A DNA stretch of 64,000 nt, taken from Afifella marina DSM 2698. Its GTDB lineage: Bacteria; Pseudomonadota; Alphaproteobacteria; Rhizobiales; Afifellaceae. Where the stretch lies: contig NZ_FMVW01000001.1 in NCBI RefSeq assembly GCF_900102695.1, positions 372,001-436,000 of the forward strand, given 5' to 3'. Under the pieces are notes generated by a model. That model was not told the DNA's origin. It searched no databases and worked only from the letters and a program-made list of their open reading frames with translations. The position numbers and the translations under genes are program-made. Shown here piece after piece: positions 8,726 through 17,402 of this stretch. Position 1 is the stretch's first letter; every line of letters starts with the position of its first letter.

Positions 8726-9971
8726 CATCGTCCAAATCGATCGGATCGGCCATCGCGGCGATGGCGTCGCGGAGACCCCGGAAGGACAGCTTTTCGTTCC
8801 CTACACCCTGGCGGGCGAGCGGGTGCGCGTGGAGCGCCAGGGACGGCGCGCCGACGTCGTCGAGGTGTTGGAAGCTTCGCCGGAGCGGGTCCCGGCGCCC
8901 TGTCCGCATTTCGGCCCGCGTCTCGCCACGCAGCAGGGAGGATGCGGCGGCTGTGCCCTGCAGATGCTGCCGATCGAAGAAACGCGCCGCCTGAAGCACC
9001 GCTTCGTGGTCGACGCGCTCGCCAAGAGCGGCCTTGAGACGGAGGTGCGTCCGGCTTTCGGCGCGCCGCTTGGCGCCAGACGCCGCGCCGTCTTTTCAGC
9101 GACGCTTGCTGGGCGGAAAATCCTCTTCGGCTTTCATGAACGCGGCTCGCGGCGCATCGTCGATCTGACGACATGTCTCGTCGTGCGCCCGGCGATCGTC
9201 TCTACATTGCCGCTCCTGCGTCGCCTGGCGCAGATTCTCGCCCGCCCCAAGCGCGAGCTTCGCCTCACCGTTTTGGAGACGCGGTCTGGCCTCGATATCG
9301 CAGGCGAGGGGGCAGGCTCCGTGCAGGCCTCCTCGGCGGCCCGCATCGCCGAGCTTCTGGCGGGACAGGGCGTCGCCCGCCTCGTCGTCGACGGCGATAT
9401 CTTGTTCCAGCTCGGAGAGCCGCAGCTCGAGATCGCGGGCGTCAGTGTTTCGCCGCCGGCCGGTGCCTTCGTTCAGGCCTGCCGTGAGAGCGAAGAGGCG
9501 ATGGCGAGGCTCGTGGCGGAGCATTGCTCGGGCGCAAAGCGTGTCGCCGATCTCTTCTCCGGGCTCGGAACGTTTTCCTTCGTCGCCGGCCGCACGGCGC
9601 GTGTGACGGCCGTCGAGGCCGAAGGAGCAGCGCTCGCCGCACTCGCCGATGCGGTGCGCGGAGCAGAGGGGCTGAAGCCGATTGAGACGCTCGCCCGCGA
9701 TCTTCTGCGCTTTCCCTTGGCACAAAACGAGCTTTCCCGGATCGATGCCGTCATCCTCGATCCGCCCTGGGACGGGGCGCGGGCGCAGGCGGAAAGCCTC
9801 GCCGCTTCAAAAGTGGCACGCATCGCTTTCGTCTCCTGCAATCCGGCCAGTCTCGCGCGCGATTTGCGCATCCTGGTGGATGGCGGCTATCGATTAAAAT
9901 CAGTGACTCCGATCGACCAATTCGTCTATTCAGCAGAGACGGAAGCAGTCGCCCTCCTGGAACGCGAATAG
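8718..9971 (+). CDS. 23S rRNA/tRNA uracil-C5 methyltransferase (RlmD/TrmA-like)
   Basis: This is a class I SAM enzyme that methylates C5 of a uracil in rRNA or tRNA. The 417-aa protein has an N-terminal TRAM-like beta barrel (about 1-55). Four Cys suit the 4Fe-4S cluster of the RumA branch: CPHFG, then CGGC in GGCGGCALQ, and a later TTCLV. The SAM motif is DLFSGLGTFSF, the DPP motif is ILDPPWDGAR, and the catalytic Cys motif is FVSCNPASLARD. The start is a GTG overlapping tlyA by 8 bp. The sequence alone does not separate RlmD from RlmC or TrmA as to target base. Confidence 0.92.
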   Translation: MSDIVQIDRIGHRGDGVAETPEGQLFVPYTLAGERVRVERQGRRADVVEVLEASPERVPAPCPHFGPRLATQQGGCGGCALQMLPIEETRRLKHRFVVDALAKSGLETEVRPAFGAPLGARRRAVFSATLAGRKILFGFHERGSRRIVDLTTCLVVRPAIVSTLPLLRRLAQILARPKRELRLTVLETRSGLDIAGEGAGSVQASSAARIAELLAGQGVARLVVDGDILFQLGEPQLEIAGVSVSPPAGAFVQACRESEEAMARLVAEHCSGAKRVADLFSGLGTFSFVAGRTARVTAVEAEGAALAALADAVRGAEGLKPIETLARDLLRFPLAQNELSRIDAVILDPPWDGARAQAESLAASKVARIAFVSCNPASLARDLRILVDGGYRLKSVTPIDQFVYSAETEAVALLERE

Positions 9972-10019
9972 CGCTCGACTTCCTCGTTCCCGCACCCCAT
10001 TTCTGAGTTCAAGGAGAGG

Positions 10020-11099
10020 ATGATGGCGTCTGTTTCGATCGAAGATTGGACAAGCGGGATGCGCTATGCGGCGACGCAGGGTGCGCGCGTCGCCTGGTAC
10101 ACCGGCCATGGCCTCGTGATGCGCCGGATGGTGCGCCGAATTGCGGCACGCCATCCCGAGGCGACGCCGCGTGTCGAGCCTCCGTCGACGCCCGTTCCTT
10201 CGATGGGGAGGCTGTTGCGGGACGTCGCGGCCCTTCTGGCACGCGATTATGCCAATGCACGGGCCGGCCTTTACCCTCTGCCGGACGGAGAAGAGGCGGA
10301 TTTCCGCCAACTCGTCGCGACATCGCGGGCGTTTTTCGCCGATGTGCCGGAGGTCGCGCGCCGCCGCCGCGAGGGCGCCCACCAGGAGATTGGCGCCACC
10401 TTCGAAGGTCGCCGGCCGCGCTATTACATGCAGAACTTCCACTTCCAGAGCGGCGGCTGGATGACCGAGGAATCCGCCCGTCTCTACGACATGCAGGTGG
10501 AAGTCCTGTTCTCGGGCGCGGCGGGGGCGATGCGCCGTCAAGCGCTCGTGCCGGTCGCCAATGCCCTGAAGGGGCGTGATCAACGCGCCTGTCTGGCCGC
10601 CGACATCGCCTGCGGCACCGGCCGGTTCACGGCGGAGCTGCGTGGGGCCTATCCGCGGCTGCCGCTTTTTGCGACCGATCTGTCGGAATCCTATCTGAAT
10701 GAGACGCGCCGCCATATCGGCCGCGTGGCGACGCTGAGGCCGGCCGTTGCGAAGGCCGAAGCGCTGCCGCTTGCCGATGCGAGCCTCGACGTCGCGACCG
10801 CCATCTATCTCTTCCACGAACTGCCGCCGAAGGTGCGCCGCCAGGTGGCGGAAGAGATCGCCCGCGTGATGAAGCCGGGCGGCACGTTCGTTCTGGTCGA
10901 TTCGCTGCAGACGGGCGACGCGCCGGATTACGACGGGCTCTTGGAGCTCTTTCCTCAGCTCTTCCACGAGCCCTATTACCAGGGCTATCTCAAGGAAGAC
11001 CTGGCGCGCATTTTCGCGCAGCACGGGCTCGTCCTCAAGGAGAGCCGCAACGCCTTCTTTTCCAAGGTCATGGAATTTCGCAAGGAACGGTCTAGCTGA
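10020..11099 (+). CDS. Class I SAM-dependent methyltransferase, substrate unknown
   Basis: The 359-aa protein has about 180 unassigned N-terminal residues followed by a Methyltransf_11/25-type domain. SAM motif I is ADIACGTGRFTAEL (about residue 194 onward), then FATDLSESYL, and motif IV-like DVATAIYLFHELP. The N-terminal part holds YYMQNFHFQSGGWMTEESA, typical of a group of cyanobacterial and alphaproteobacterial methyltransferases I know only as uncharacterised. AAGGAGAGG precedes tandem ATGs at 10020 and 10023; the second has slightly better spacing. Its TGA shares a base with the ATG of the next gene. Confidence 0.85.
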   Translation: MMASVSIEDWTSGMRYAATQGARVAWYTGHGLVMRRMVRRIAARHPEATPRVEPPSTPVPSMGRLLRDVAALLARDYANARAGLYPLPDGEEADFRQLVATSRAFFADVPEVARRRREGAHQEIGATFEGRRPRYYMQNFHFQSGGWMTEESARLYDMQVEVLFSGAAGAMRRQALVPVANALKGRDQRACLAADIACGTGRFTAELRGAYPRLPLFATDLSESYLNETRRHIGRVATLRPAVAKAEALPLADASLDVATAIYLFHELPPKVRRQVAEEIARVMKPGGTFVLVDSLQTGDAPDYDGLLELFPQLFHEPYYQGYLKEDLARIFAQHGLVLKESRNAFFSKVMEFRKERSS

Positions 11100-11377
11100 T
11101 GCGGCGTGTTTCGATCCTGTTCCTGGCGTTTCTCTGTTTCGTCGTCGGCGTCGCCTTCATCGCGACACCGATCCCTCTCGGCGCGCCGCTTTTTGCGCTG
11201 TCGCTCGTTCTGATCGTGGCGTCGAGCCGCTCGGCCACCCGCCTCGTCACAGGCGTGCGCATCCGCGCGCCGCTTTTCGATCGCTGCGTCGGCTTTCTGG
11301 AACGGCGGGCAGGGCGCCTCGGGCGTACCCTCAGGAAAACGAGCCCGCGGCGTTATCCCCGCAGGCCCGTCGTCTGA
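11099..11377 (+). CDS. Small two-helix membrane protein
   Basis: This 92-aa protein overlaps the preceding stop codon by one base (TGATG), so the two are translationally coupled. Residues 5-24 and 29-46 form two hydrophobic helices separated by TPIPLGAP, a tight turn; the rest is a very basic cytoplasmic tail (RRAGRLGRTLRKTSPRR). The layout resembles small PGPGW-type membrane proteins, but the motif itself is not present and I do not assign a family. Confidence 0.75.
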   Translation: MRRVSILFLAFLCFVVGVAFIATPIPLGAPLFALSLVLIVASSRSATRLVTGVRIRAPLFDRCVGFLERRAGRLGRTLRKTSPRRYPRRPVV

Positions 11378-11400
11378 GGCTCAAAACGCCGGACGGAACC

Positions 11401-12507
11401 TCAGCCGTCGAGAATTTCCGTATCTTCGATCTCGATGCCGAAGCCTTTGAGGCCGACATAATGGCGCTCGCGCGTGGCGAGCAGCCTGATCGAGTGCACG
11501 CCGAGATCGCGCAGGATCTGCGCGCCGAGGCCGACTTCCCGCCAGGCTTCCTTGCGACCTTCCGCCGATCCGTGGGCTTCGCCGCCTTCGATGTCGCGCA
11601 TGCGCCGTGACTGCCTTGCGACGCCGACGGAACCGTCGCGCAGATAGACAATGACACCGCGGCCCCGCTTGGCGAAATCCTGCATCACGTCGTCGAGCAT
11701 CTTTTTGGTGCCGAAGACGTCGTCGAGGACGGATTCCAGATGCAGGCGAACCGGAATTGCCTTCCCGTCGCGGATATCGCCGAAGACGACCGCGAGATGA
11801 TCCATGGGGTCGAGCGGGGTGACGAAGCTGTAGGCCGTCGCCGGGCCGGCCGGCGTCGAGATCTTTTGTTCGGTGACGCGCTCGATGAGCTTCTCGTTGC
11901 GCTGCCGCCAGGCGATGAGGTCGGCAACGGAAACGCGCACGAGATTGTGTTTTTCGGCGAAGGCCCGAACTTCCTCGCCGCGCGCCACGGTGCCGTCGTC
12001 ATTGACGAGCTCGGAGAGGACGCCGACGGGCGGCAGGCCTGCGAGCTTGCAGAGATCGACACAGGCTTCCGTGTGGCCGGAGCGGACAAGGACGCCACCG
12101 TCGCGTGCAAGAAGCGGGAACACATGGCCCGGACGCACGAAATCGGCGGCACCGGTATTGGCATTGGCGAGCGCCCGCACGGTTGCCGTGCGCTCTTCGG
12201 CCGAAATGCCGGTGGTGAGGCCGTGGCGGAAATCGACGGAAACGGTGAAGGCGGTGTTGAGCGGCGCGTCGTTGGCGCTCACCATCGGATCGAGGCGCAG
12301 CCGTTCCGCCATGTCGCGCGGCAGCGGCGCGCAGACGATGCCGCTCGTATGGCGGATGATGAAAGCCATCTTCTCCGCCGTGCAATGGACCGCGGCGACG
12401 AAGAGATCGCCTTCGTTCTCGCGGTCGTCGTCATCGGTGACGACGACAATTTCTCCGCGTTCGAAGGCGCGTATCGCCTCCGCGACTTTTCCAACCTGTT
12501 CGCTCAT
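11401..12507 (-). CDS. ribB: 3,4-dihydroxy-2-butanone-4-phosphate synthase with decayed GTP cyclohydrolase II domain
   Basis: The N-terminal half (about 1-205) makes the four-carbon unit of riboflavin from ribulose-5-phosphate, with the acidic motif DDDDRENEGD at 25-34 and the HTEACVDLCKLAG segment. The C-terminal half aligns with cyclohydrolase II (RGRGVIVYLRDG, LGVHSIRLLATRERHYVGLKGFG) but lacks the three zinc-binding cysteines of active RibA; the equivalent stretch reads HLESVLDDVFGTKKM. It should therefore be monofunctional, the arrangement called RibBX in rhizobia. I chose the ATG at 12507 for its family-like N-terminus; a longer frame reaches 12612 inside aroC. It starts 2 nt after the aroC stop. 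Confidence 0.93.
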   Translation of the reverse strand: MSEQVGKVAEAIRAFERGEIVVVTDDDDRENEGDLFVAAVHCTAEKMAFIIRHTSGIVCAPLPRDMAERLRLDPMVSANDAPLNTAFTVSVDFRHGLTTGISAEERTATVRALANANTGAADFVRPGHVFPLLARDGGVLVRSGHTEACVDLCKLAGLPPVGVLSELVNDDGTVARGEEVRAFAEKHNLVRVSVADLIAWRQRNEKLIERVTEQKISTPAGPATAYSFVTPLDPMDHLAVVFGDIRDGKAIPVRLHLESVLDDVFGTKKMLDDVMQDFAKRGRGVIVYLRDGSVGVARQSRRMRDIEGGEAHGSAEGRKEAWREVGLGAQILRDLGVHSIRLLATRERHYVGLKGFGIEIEDTEILDG

Positions 12508-12509
12508 AT

Positions 12510-13607
12510 CTATGTCTGACTGCCGCTTTGGGCTCTCTGCCTGAGATAATGGTCGGCGAGGACGAGCGCCATCATGGCCTCGCCCACCGGCACAGCACGG
12601 ATGCCGACACACGGATCGTGCCGGCCTTTGGTGAAGACGTCGACCTCTTCGCCCGTCGCCGTCACGCTCGGCACCGGCGTCAGGATGGAAGAGGTGGGTT
12701 TGACGGCGAAGCGCACGACCACCGGCTGTCCGGTGGAAATGCCGCCCAAAACGCCGCCCGCATTGTTGGACAGGAAACGTGGCCGCCCGTCATTGCCGGC
12801 GCGCATTGGATCGGCGTTTTCCTCGCCGCGAATGCGCGCCGCTTCGAAACCGTTGCCGATTTCAACGCCTTTCACCGCGTTGATCGACATCATCGCCGAA
12901 GCGAGATCCTGGTCGAGCTTGCCGTAGATCGGGGCGCCGATGCCTGCCGGCACGCCTTCGGCCACGACTTCCACGATCGCTCCGACCGAGGAGCCGGACT
13001 TGCGGATCTCGTCGAGATGGGCGGCCCATTTTTCGGCCGCTTCCGCATCGGGCGAGAAGAAGGGATTGTTGGCCGTCTCCGCCCAGTCGAAGCGGTCGCG
13101 GTCGATCGCAATGCCGCCGAGTTCGACGAGCGCGCCGCGGATCGACACGCCTGGCAGGATTTTGCGGGCGATCGCTCCGGCTGCGACCCGCGTCGCCGTT
13201 TCGCGCGCCGAGGACCGGCCCCCGCCGCGATAATCGCGCACGCCGTATTTGACATCGTAGGTGTAATCGGCGTGGCCGGGCCGGTAGCGGTCGCGAATTT
13301 CCGAATAATCGCGTGATCGCTGATCGACGTTTTCGATGAGGAGCGAGATCGGCGTGCCGGTGGTGACGGGGCCGCCGGTGCGGTCGTCTTCGAAGACGCC
13401 GGAGAGGATCTTGACCTGATCCGGTTCCTGCCGCTGCGTCGTGAACCGCGATTGCCCCGGCCGCCGGCGGTCGAGCTCGGCCTGGATCTCCGCTTCGGTG
13501 ATCGGAATTCCTGGCGGGCAGCCATCGACGACACAGCCGATCGCTTTGCCGTGGCTTTCGCCCCAGGTTGTGATGCGGAACAGCTGACCGAAGGAATTGT
13601 GAGACAT
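12510..13607 (-). CDS. aroC: Chorismate synthase
   Basis: It catalyses the last shikimate-pathway step, EPSP to chorismate, using reduced FMN without net redox change. The 365-aa length is standard. The three family signatures are visible: [18 protein letters not shown] near the N-terminus, [20 protein letters not shown] with [10 protein letters not shown] in the middle, and a C-terminal [17 protein letters not shown]. It is immediately upstream of ribB (2-nt gap), so the two are probably co-transcribed. Confidence 0.98.
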   Translation of the reverse strand: MSHNSFGQLFRITTWGESHGKAIGCVVDGCPPGIPITEAEIQAELDRRRPGQSRFTTQRQEPDQVKILSGVFEDDRTGGPVTTGTPISLLIENVDQRSRDYSEIRDRYRPGHADYTYDVKYGVRDYRGGGRSSARETATRVAAGAIARKILPGVSIRGALVELGGIAIDRDRFDWAETANNPFFSPDAEAAEKWAAHLDEIRKSGSSVGAIVEVVAEGVPAGIGAPIYGKLDQDLASAMMSINAVKGVEIGNGFEAARIRGEENADPMRAGNDGRPRFLSNNAGGVLGGISTGQPVVVRFAVKPTSSILTPVPSVTATGEEVDVFTKGRHDPCVGIRAVPVGEAMMALVLADHYLRQRAQSGSQT

Positions 13608-13683
13608 CTGCGCTTCTTGGCGCCTCGGCTGGACGAAGGCCGTTTCTAGAAGGTTTTGGCCGCCGATAGAAGGGTCTGCGGCC

Positions 13684-14262
13684 TCAGATTACGAGCGCCT
13701 TGCCATCTAAGATGGCGATGATGCGATCGTGCGGAATGAAGAATTGCGGCACGGATGCCGATGGCATGCCCGAAAGGAGATGGAGCGCGACCCGCGTGAT
13801 GCCGCCATGCGCCACGATGACGTGGCGGCCCTGGCGCGTCTTGAACCATTCGCCGAACCGCTCAGCGAGCATGGCGTAGCTCTCGCCCTCCGGAGGCACG
13901 TAATTCCATTTGTCGCGCTTGCGCGTCGCGACGGCTTCCGGATCCGCCTCGCGAAGCTCTTTGAGCGTGCGCGCCTCCCATGCCCCGAAGCAGACTTCCT
14001 TGAGCGGATCGTGCGTCACGAAAGGCTGGTCGGGCCTGCCGGCATTTTCCAGAATGATGCGCATCGTTTCCTGCGCGCGACCGAGAGGCGAGGCGACGAA
14101 CTGCCAGTCATGCTCGCCGAGAAGCGAGGGCAGCACCCGACCGTTGCGCCGCGCCTGTTCACGTCCGACGGCGTTGATCGGAACCTCACGCGCGCCCTGA
14201 AAACGGCCTTCCAGGTTCCAGTCAGTCTGGCCGTGCCGAATGAGCAGAAGGACGTCTCTCAT
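13684..14262 (-). CDS. Histidine phosphatase family protein
   Basis: A 192-aa member of the phosphoglycerate-mutase-like superfamily. The catalytic RHG is at residues 9-11 (IRHGQTDWN), the acid/base Glu lies in [12 protein letters not shown], and the second active-site His is in [11 protein letters not shown]. Substrates of this superfamily are diverse (sugar phosphates, cobalamin intermediates, phosphopeptides) and cannot be inferred here. Its ATG overlaps the stop of the upstream NAD regulator by 4 bp; it is the last gene of a tightly packed minus-strand run that begins with ygfZ. Confidence 0.9.
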   Translation of the reverse strand: MRDVLLLIRHGQTDWNLEGRFQGAREVPINAVGREQARRNGRVLPSLLGEHDWQFVASPLGRAQETMRIILENAGRPDQPFVTHDPLKEVCFGAWEARTLKELREADPEAVATRKRDKWNYVPPEGESYAMLAERFGEWFKTRQGRHVIVAHGGITRVALHLLSGMPSASVPQFFIPHDRIIAILDGKALVI

Positions 14263-15302
14263 AGCCGAGCTCGCAGTCGCAGTCCGCCCATGGCACCCTC
14301 TTTCATGATCTCTCGCCTGAACCGGAAAAGGGCGGCCGGTCGACCCCCCGTTGAGATACTGGTTTCGCCGGTTTGTTCCACGACTCGTGTCTGTTCCACA
14401 AGCCGCCTAAAGTTCTGTTTGTGCAGATGACGGCCGGAAATCGCTTCCACGACTTTCTGCAGTTCGGTGAGCGTGAAGGAATCGGCGATGAGCTCGAAAA
14501 TGAGCGGCCGGTATTTCAGTTTGCCGCGCAGGCGCCCGATGGCGGTGGCGAGGATGCGCCGATGGTCGAAGCGCATGGGCCGCCCGAGGCGCGGCAGATC
14601 TTCCCACAAGGCGGCACTCTGGCGCCCGTCACGGCCCGCTTCCGGCACGAGCCCTGCCTCATAGAGCAGTTCGTAGCGCTCCAACACACGCTCTTCGTCC
14701 CAGGGCAGGCCGTCCCAGCCGAAGGCGATCTTCACCCGCTCCTGGCGCGCAAGCGGCCGGTCCGGCCGTTCCGCAGCAGGCGCCATCGCACACCACCGCT
14801 GCAGCAAGGGCTCAAGCGTGGTGTCGAGAATGGCGGGCCGGCCCTGACGCCAATCCTCCCAGGGAAAATAGGCGTACCACGGGCGCCATTGTGCGCCCGA
14901 TTCGCGCAACGCCGTTTCGTCGTCTTCGAGGCGGCGGGTGAGCGCGAGATAGCCGATGGTCATGACATGCGGGCCGATATCGCCGCGCCTTGCGTGGCGT
15001 CCGCGATCGCCGAATGTGTAGAGCTGCTCCACGTAGCCGAGCTTGAGGCGCGTCTGTTCCGCCACCCAGGCGCGCAGGCCGATCTCCATGGTGCGATGCT
15101 CGACCGGATCGAACGGTCCGAAGGGCAGGCCGTCCTCGCCGTCCGTGTCGCCCGGCCGTACGACGAGGATGAGCGGCGTCAGCCGATCGACGGCCACGAT
15201 GGCCGCGTTGAGGCCGACTTCGATGCGCGCGCCGCCCTCGACCTCCGCTTCGGAGGCGGGGGGCCGCGCCGGGTCATTCGTCGATGGCGAGGGAGAAGAC
15301 AT
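14259..15302 (-). CDS. NAD-biosynthesis regulator, Nudix/winged-helix (NadQ/NrtR type)
   Basis: The 347-aa product has an N-terminal Nudix-like fold (about 25-200) without an intact catalytic Nudix box. It carries conserved stretches LPFGPFDPVEHRTMEIG, GYVEQLYTFGDRGRHA and WYAYFPWEDWRQGRP. A C-terminal winged-helix-like region follows, ending in ISGRHLHKQNFRRLVEQT. In NrtR-type regulators the Nudix-like domain senses ADP-ribose/NAD metabolites. I recall this pattern as the alphaproteobacterial NAD regulator. A likely target in this window is the nadA promoter palindrome at 40350-40370. The start at 15302 (GAAGG upstream) overlaps the phosphatase gene by 29 bp; an ATG at 15350 is possible. Confidence 0.75.
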   Translation of the reverse strand: MSSPSPSTNDPARPPASEAEVEGGARIEVGLNAAIVAVDRLTPLILVVRPGDTDGEDGLPFGPFDPVEHRTMEIGLRAWVAEQTRLKLGYVEQLYTFGDRGRHARRGDIGPHVMTIGYLALTRRLEDDETALRESGAQWRPWYAYFPWEDWRQGRPAILDTTLEPLLQRWCAMAPAAERPDRPLARQERVKIAFGWDGLPWDEERVLERYELLYEAGLVPEAGRDGRQSAALWEDLPRLGRPMRFDHRRILATAIGRLRGKLKYRPLIFELIADSFTLTELQKVVEAISGRHLHKQNFRRLVEQTRVVEQTGETSISTGGRPAALFRFRREIMKEGAMGGLRLRARL

Positions 15303-15789
15303 TACCTTCAAACGCGTTGGCGCCGCGGCCGATCGCTTCGATCGCCGCAATCATGCGTCCGTCCCGCTTCAGATAGGCATCTGCGAGAGCGACGAGACGG
15401 CGGTTGGGTGTCGCCTGCGGCGAACGCTGGCGCAGGCGTCGCGCGACGAGATCTTCGCTCACATCCGGACGCAGGGCGCAAAAGGCGATGAAGGCGCCGG
15501 CGGTGGAGCGGCTGATACCCGCCCAGCAATGCACGACGAGCGGCGTCGTACGATCCCAGGCTTCCACGAAATCGACAAAGCGTCCGACATGCTCCTGGGC
15601 CGGCAGGGTCATGCCCTGCATGGCTTCGGAGATGTCGTTGAAGCCGAGAAAGAGGTGATTGTCTTCGGGAACGGTCTCAGGGCGCGGCACCTCGGTGCCG
15701 GCATTGATCAAGGTGGCGATGTGGCGGGCGCCACTCTGTTCGACGGTCGCCGCAAGCTTCGACAGCGGGCAGACGTAGATTTCCGGCAT
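15274..15789 (-). CDS. Dual-specificity/tyrosine-type protein phosphatase
   Basis: A 171-aa cysteine phosphatase with the P-loop HCWAGISRS at 87-95, giving the C-x5-R signature (Cys88, Arg94). No signal peptide or membrane segment is seen, so it should be cytoplasmic. The family hydrolyses phosphotyrosine, phosphoserine/threonine or phosphoinositide-like substrates; the target is unknown. It sits 3 nt after the HD-hydrolase stop and overlaps the NAD-regulator start, inside the run ygfZ - HD - phosphatase - regulator - histidine phosphatase. Confidence 0.88.
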   Translation of the reverse strand: MPEIYVCPLSKLAATVEQSGARHIATLINAGTEVPRPETVPEDNHLFLGFNDISEAMQGMTLPAQEHVGRFVDFVEAWDRTTPLVVHCWAGISRSTAGAFIAFCALRPDVSEDLVARRLRQRSPQATPNRRLVALADAYLKRDGRMIAAIEAIGRGANAFEGNVFSLAIDE

Positions 15790-15792
15790 TTC

Positions 15793-16422
15793 TCAGGCGG
15801 TCCTTGCGCGCGGCAGGGTCTCGGTCAGGCCCTCGATCTCGGCAAAACGGGCCAGGAAGCGGCGCTCTGCTTCGGTGGCGGGCCATGGGTCGAGGAGGTT
15901 GTCGTCCGGATTGAGAGACGGATCGCCGAAAAAGCGCAGCGCCTCTTTCTCCTGAAAGCCCGCGAGGTGCGTCGCCTCCCAATAGGCAGCCGTTTGATCG
16001 GCCTTTTTGATCATGCGGTGAAGCTTCGGCTCGACATCAGCGGGAAGGGCGAAGCGCAGATGGATGGCATGCTGCAGACGCCGCTCCACGCCCTTGTAGT
16101 CTTCGCCCAGCACCGCCTTGAAGGGAGAGATCATGTCGCCGATGACATATTCCGGCGCATCGTGGAGGAGAGCGAAAAGACGTTCCTCCGGGGTGATCTC
16201 CGGCTTCAAGTCGGCAAGCAGAGCCTCGACCAGAAGCGAGTGCTGCGCCACCGAATAGGCATGGTCGCCCCGCGTCTGGCCGTTCCAACGTGCCACGCGT
16301 GCAAGCCCATGCGCGATGTCGCCGAGTTCGATGTCGAGCGGCGAGGGGTCGAGAAGATCGAGCCGGCGGCCTGACAACATCCGCTGCCAGGCGCGCGCCG
16401 GGGCGTTCGCCCGGTCAGCCAT
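15793..16422 (-). CDS. HD-domain hydrolase (YfbR-like)
   Basis: A 209-aa HD-superfamily phosphohydrolase. Metal-binding residues are visible as RGDHAYSVAQHS (His54, His61), the HD pair in LLHDAPEYVIGD (His87-Asp88), and a later KKADQTAAYWEA. The organisation is that of YfbR-type 5'-deoxynucleotidases, so a nucleotide-monophosphate substrate is plausible but not shown. The ATG at 16422 overlaps the ygfZ stop by 8 bp. A much longer in-frame extension is only a shadow of ygfZ. Confidence 0.85.
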   Translation of the reverse strand: MADRANAPARAWQRMLSGRRLDLLDPSPLDIELGDIAHGLARVARWNGQTRGDHAYSVAQHSLLVEALLADLKPEITPEERLFALLHDAPEYVIGDMISPFKAVLGEDYKGVERRLQHAIHLRFALPADVEPKLHRMIKKADQTAAYWEATHLAGFQEKEALRFFGDPSLNPDDNLLDPWPATEAERRFLARFAEIEGLTETLPRARTA

Positions 16423-17314
16423 TGTCCGAAGTCCCGCCGGTCTCTGTCCCCGTTCCCGTCCCGGGCCCCGTCCCCGTGGGAGGCCAGGAATAGGTCGCCC
16501 ATTCGGGCAGTTTCGCGGCCACGGTGATGCGGCCGGCCGAGACCGGCAAATTCTGCTCCATGGCCTCGGCGAGCCGGTCGAGGCGGACAAGCCCGACGCC
16601 TTTGCCATTGGCGGAAGAGCCGAAGCGACCGATCGCCCGCTCGCCGGCCATGATCTCCGCGCCGGTTTCCGGCAGGGGGCTGCCGGCTTCCACGGCCTCG
16701 ATCGCGATGATGCGCCGGCGGGCCGTGCCGCGATGCTGCATGCGCGAGACGACCTCCTGGCCGACATAGCAGCCCTTTTGGAAGGAGACGCCGTGAAGGC
16801 TGTCCATCGCCGCATCGTGGGGAAAGGTATCGCCAAAGACGAAATCGATGCCGCCTTCGGGAATGCCGCAGGCGATGCGGTGGGCATGATAGGCGGCAAG
16901 GTCGCCATCCGCAGTGACGCTGTCAGGCGCGGCGACGAAGCGGCGTCCGAGCGCCGCCAGTCTCGGATCCGCCGGCACGTCTGAGGGGGTTTCGCCATCG
17001 CCCCAAGTGGCAAAAACGGCGAGTTCGTCGTCTGCGCGAGACATCTCGACTTTGGCGCGCAGGCGGTAAAGCGTCATCCGCTTGATGAAATTCTCCGCCT
17101 CCTCCGACCGCAGATCGATCGCGAAACCTTCGTCCTGGCGATGGATGAGAAAGTCGAAGAGAATTTTGCCCTGCGGTGACAGGAGCGCGCCATAGGCGAT
17201 GCCCGCGCTTTCCACCTCGTCCATCGAAGAGGTGACGAGATTATGCAGGAGGTTGTGCGCATCCGGCCCTCTCACCAGGACCACGGCTCTGTCGGTCAAA
17301 CGTGCAAGCGGCAT
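16415..17314 (-). CDS. ygfZ: YgfZ/GcvT-type folate-binding Fe-S repair protein
   Basis: YgfZ family proteins bind tetrahydrofolate and help assemble or repair certain Fe-S enzymes, including tRNA-modifying ones. The 299-aa product carries the diagnostic KGCYVGQE at 180-187 with the conserved Cys182, and the GcvT-like fold before it. The C-terminus is odd: a run of alternating Gly-Thr/Pro encoded by a GC-rich simple repeat at about 16441-16480. It begins the minus-strand run towards the NAD regulator and is divergent from the dihydroorotase gene. Confidence 0.92.
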   Translation of the reverse strand: MPLARLTDRAVVLVRGPDAHNLLHNLVTSSMDEVESAGIAYGALLSPQGKILFDFLIHRQDEGFAIDLRSEEAENFIKRMTLYRLRAKVEMSRADDELAVFATWGDGETPSDVPADPRLAALGRRFVAAPDSVTADGDLAAYHAHRIACGIPEGGIDFVFGDTFPHDAAMDSLHGVSFQKGCYVGQEVVSRMQHRGTARRRIIAIEAVEAGSPLPETGAEIMAGERAIGRFGSSANGKGVGLVRLDRLAEAMEQNLPVSAGRITVAAKLPEWATYSWPPTGTGPGTGTGTETGGTSDNG

Positions 17315-17402
17315 GATAAAATCCTCGACACTCAGCTAAGGCGTATGCGGTGCGGGGGCAATCCTGCTTGCGTTCAAAGCCGGCAATTGGCAAGCAGCGA
17401 GC

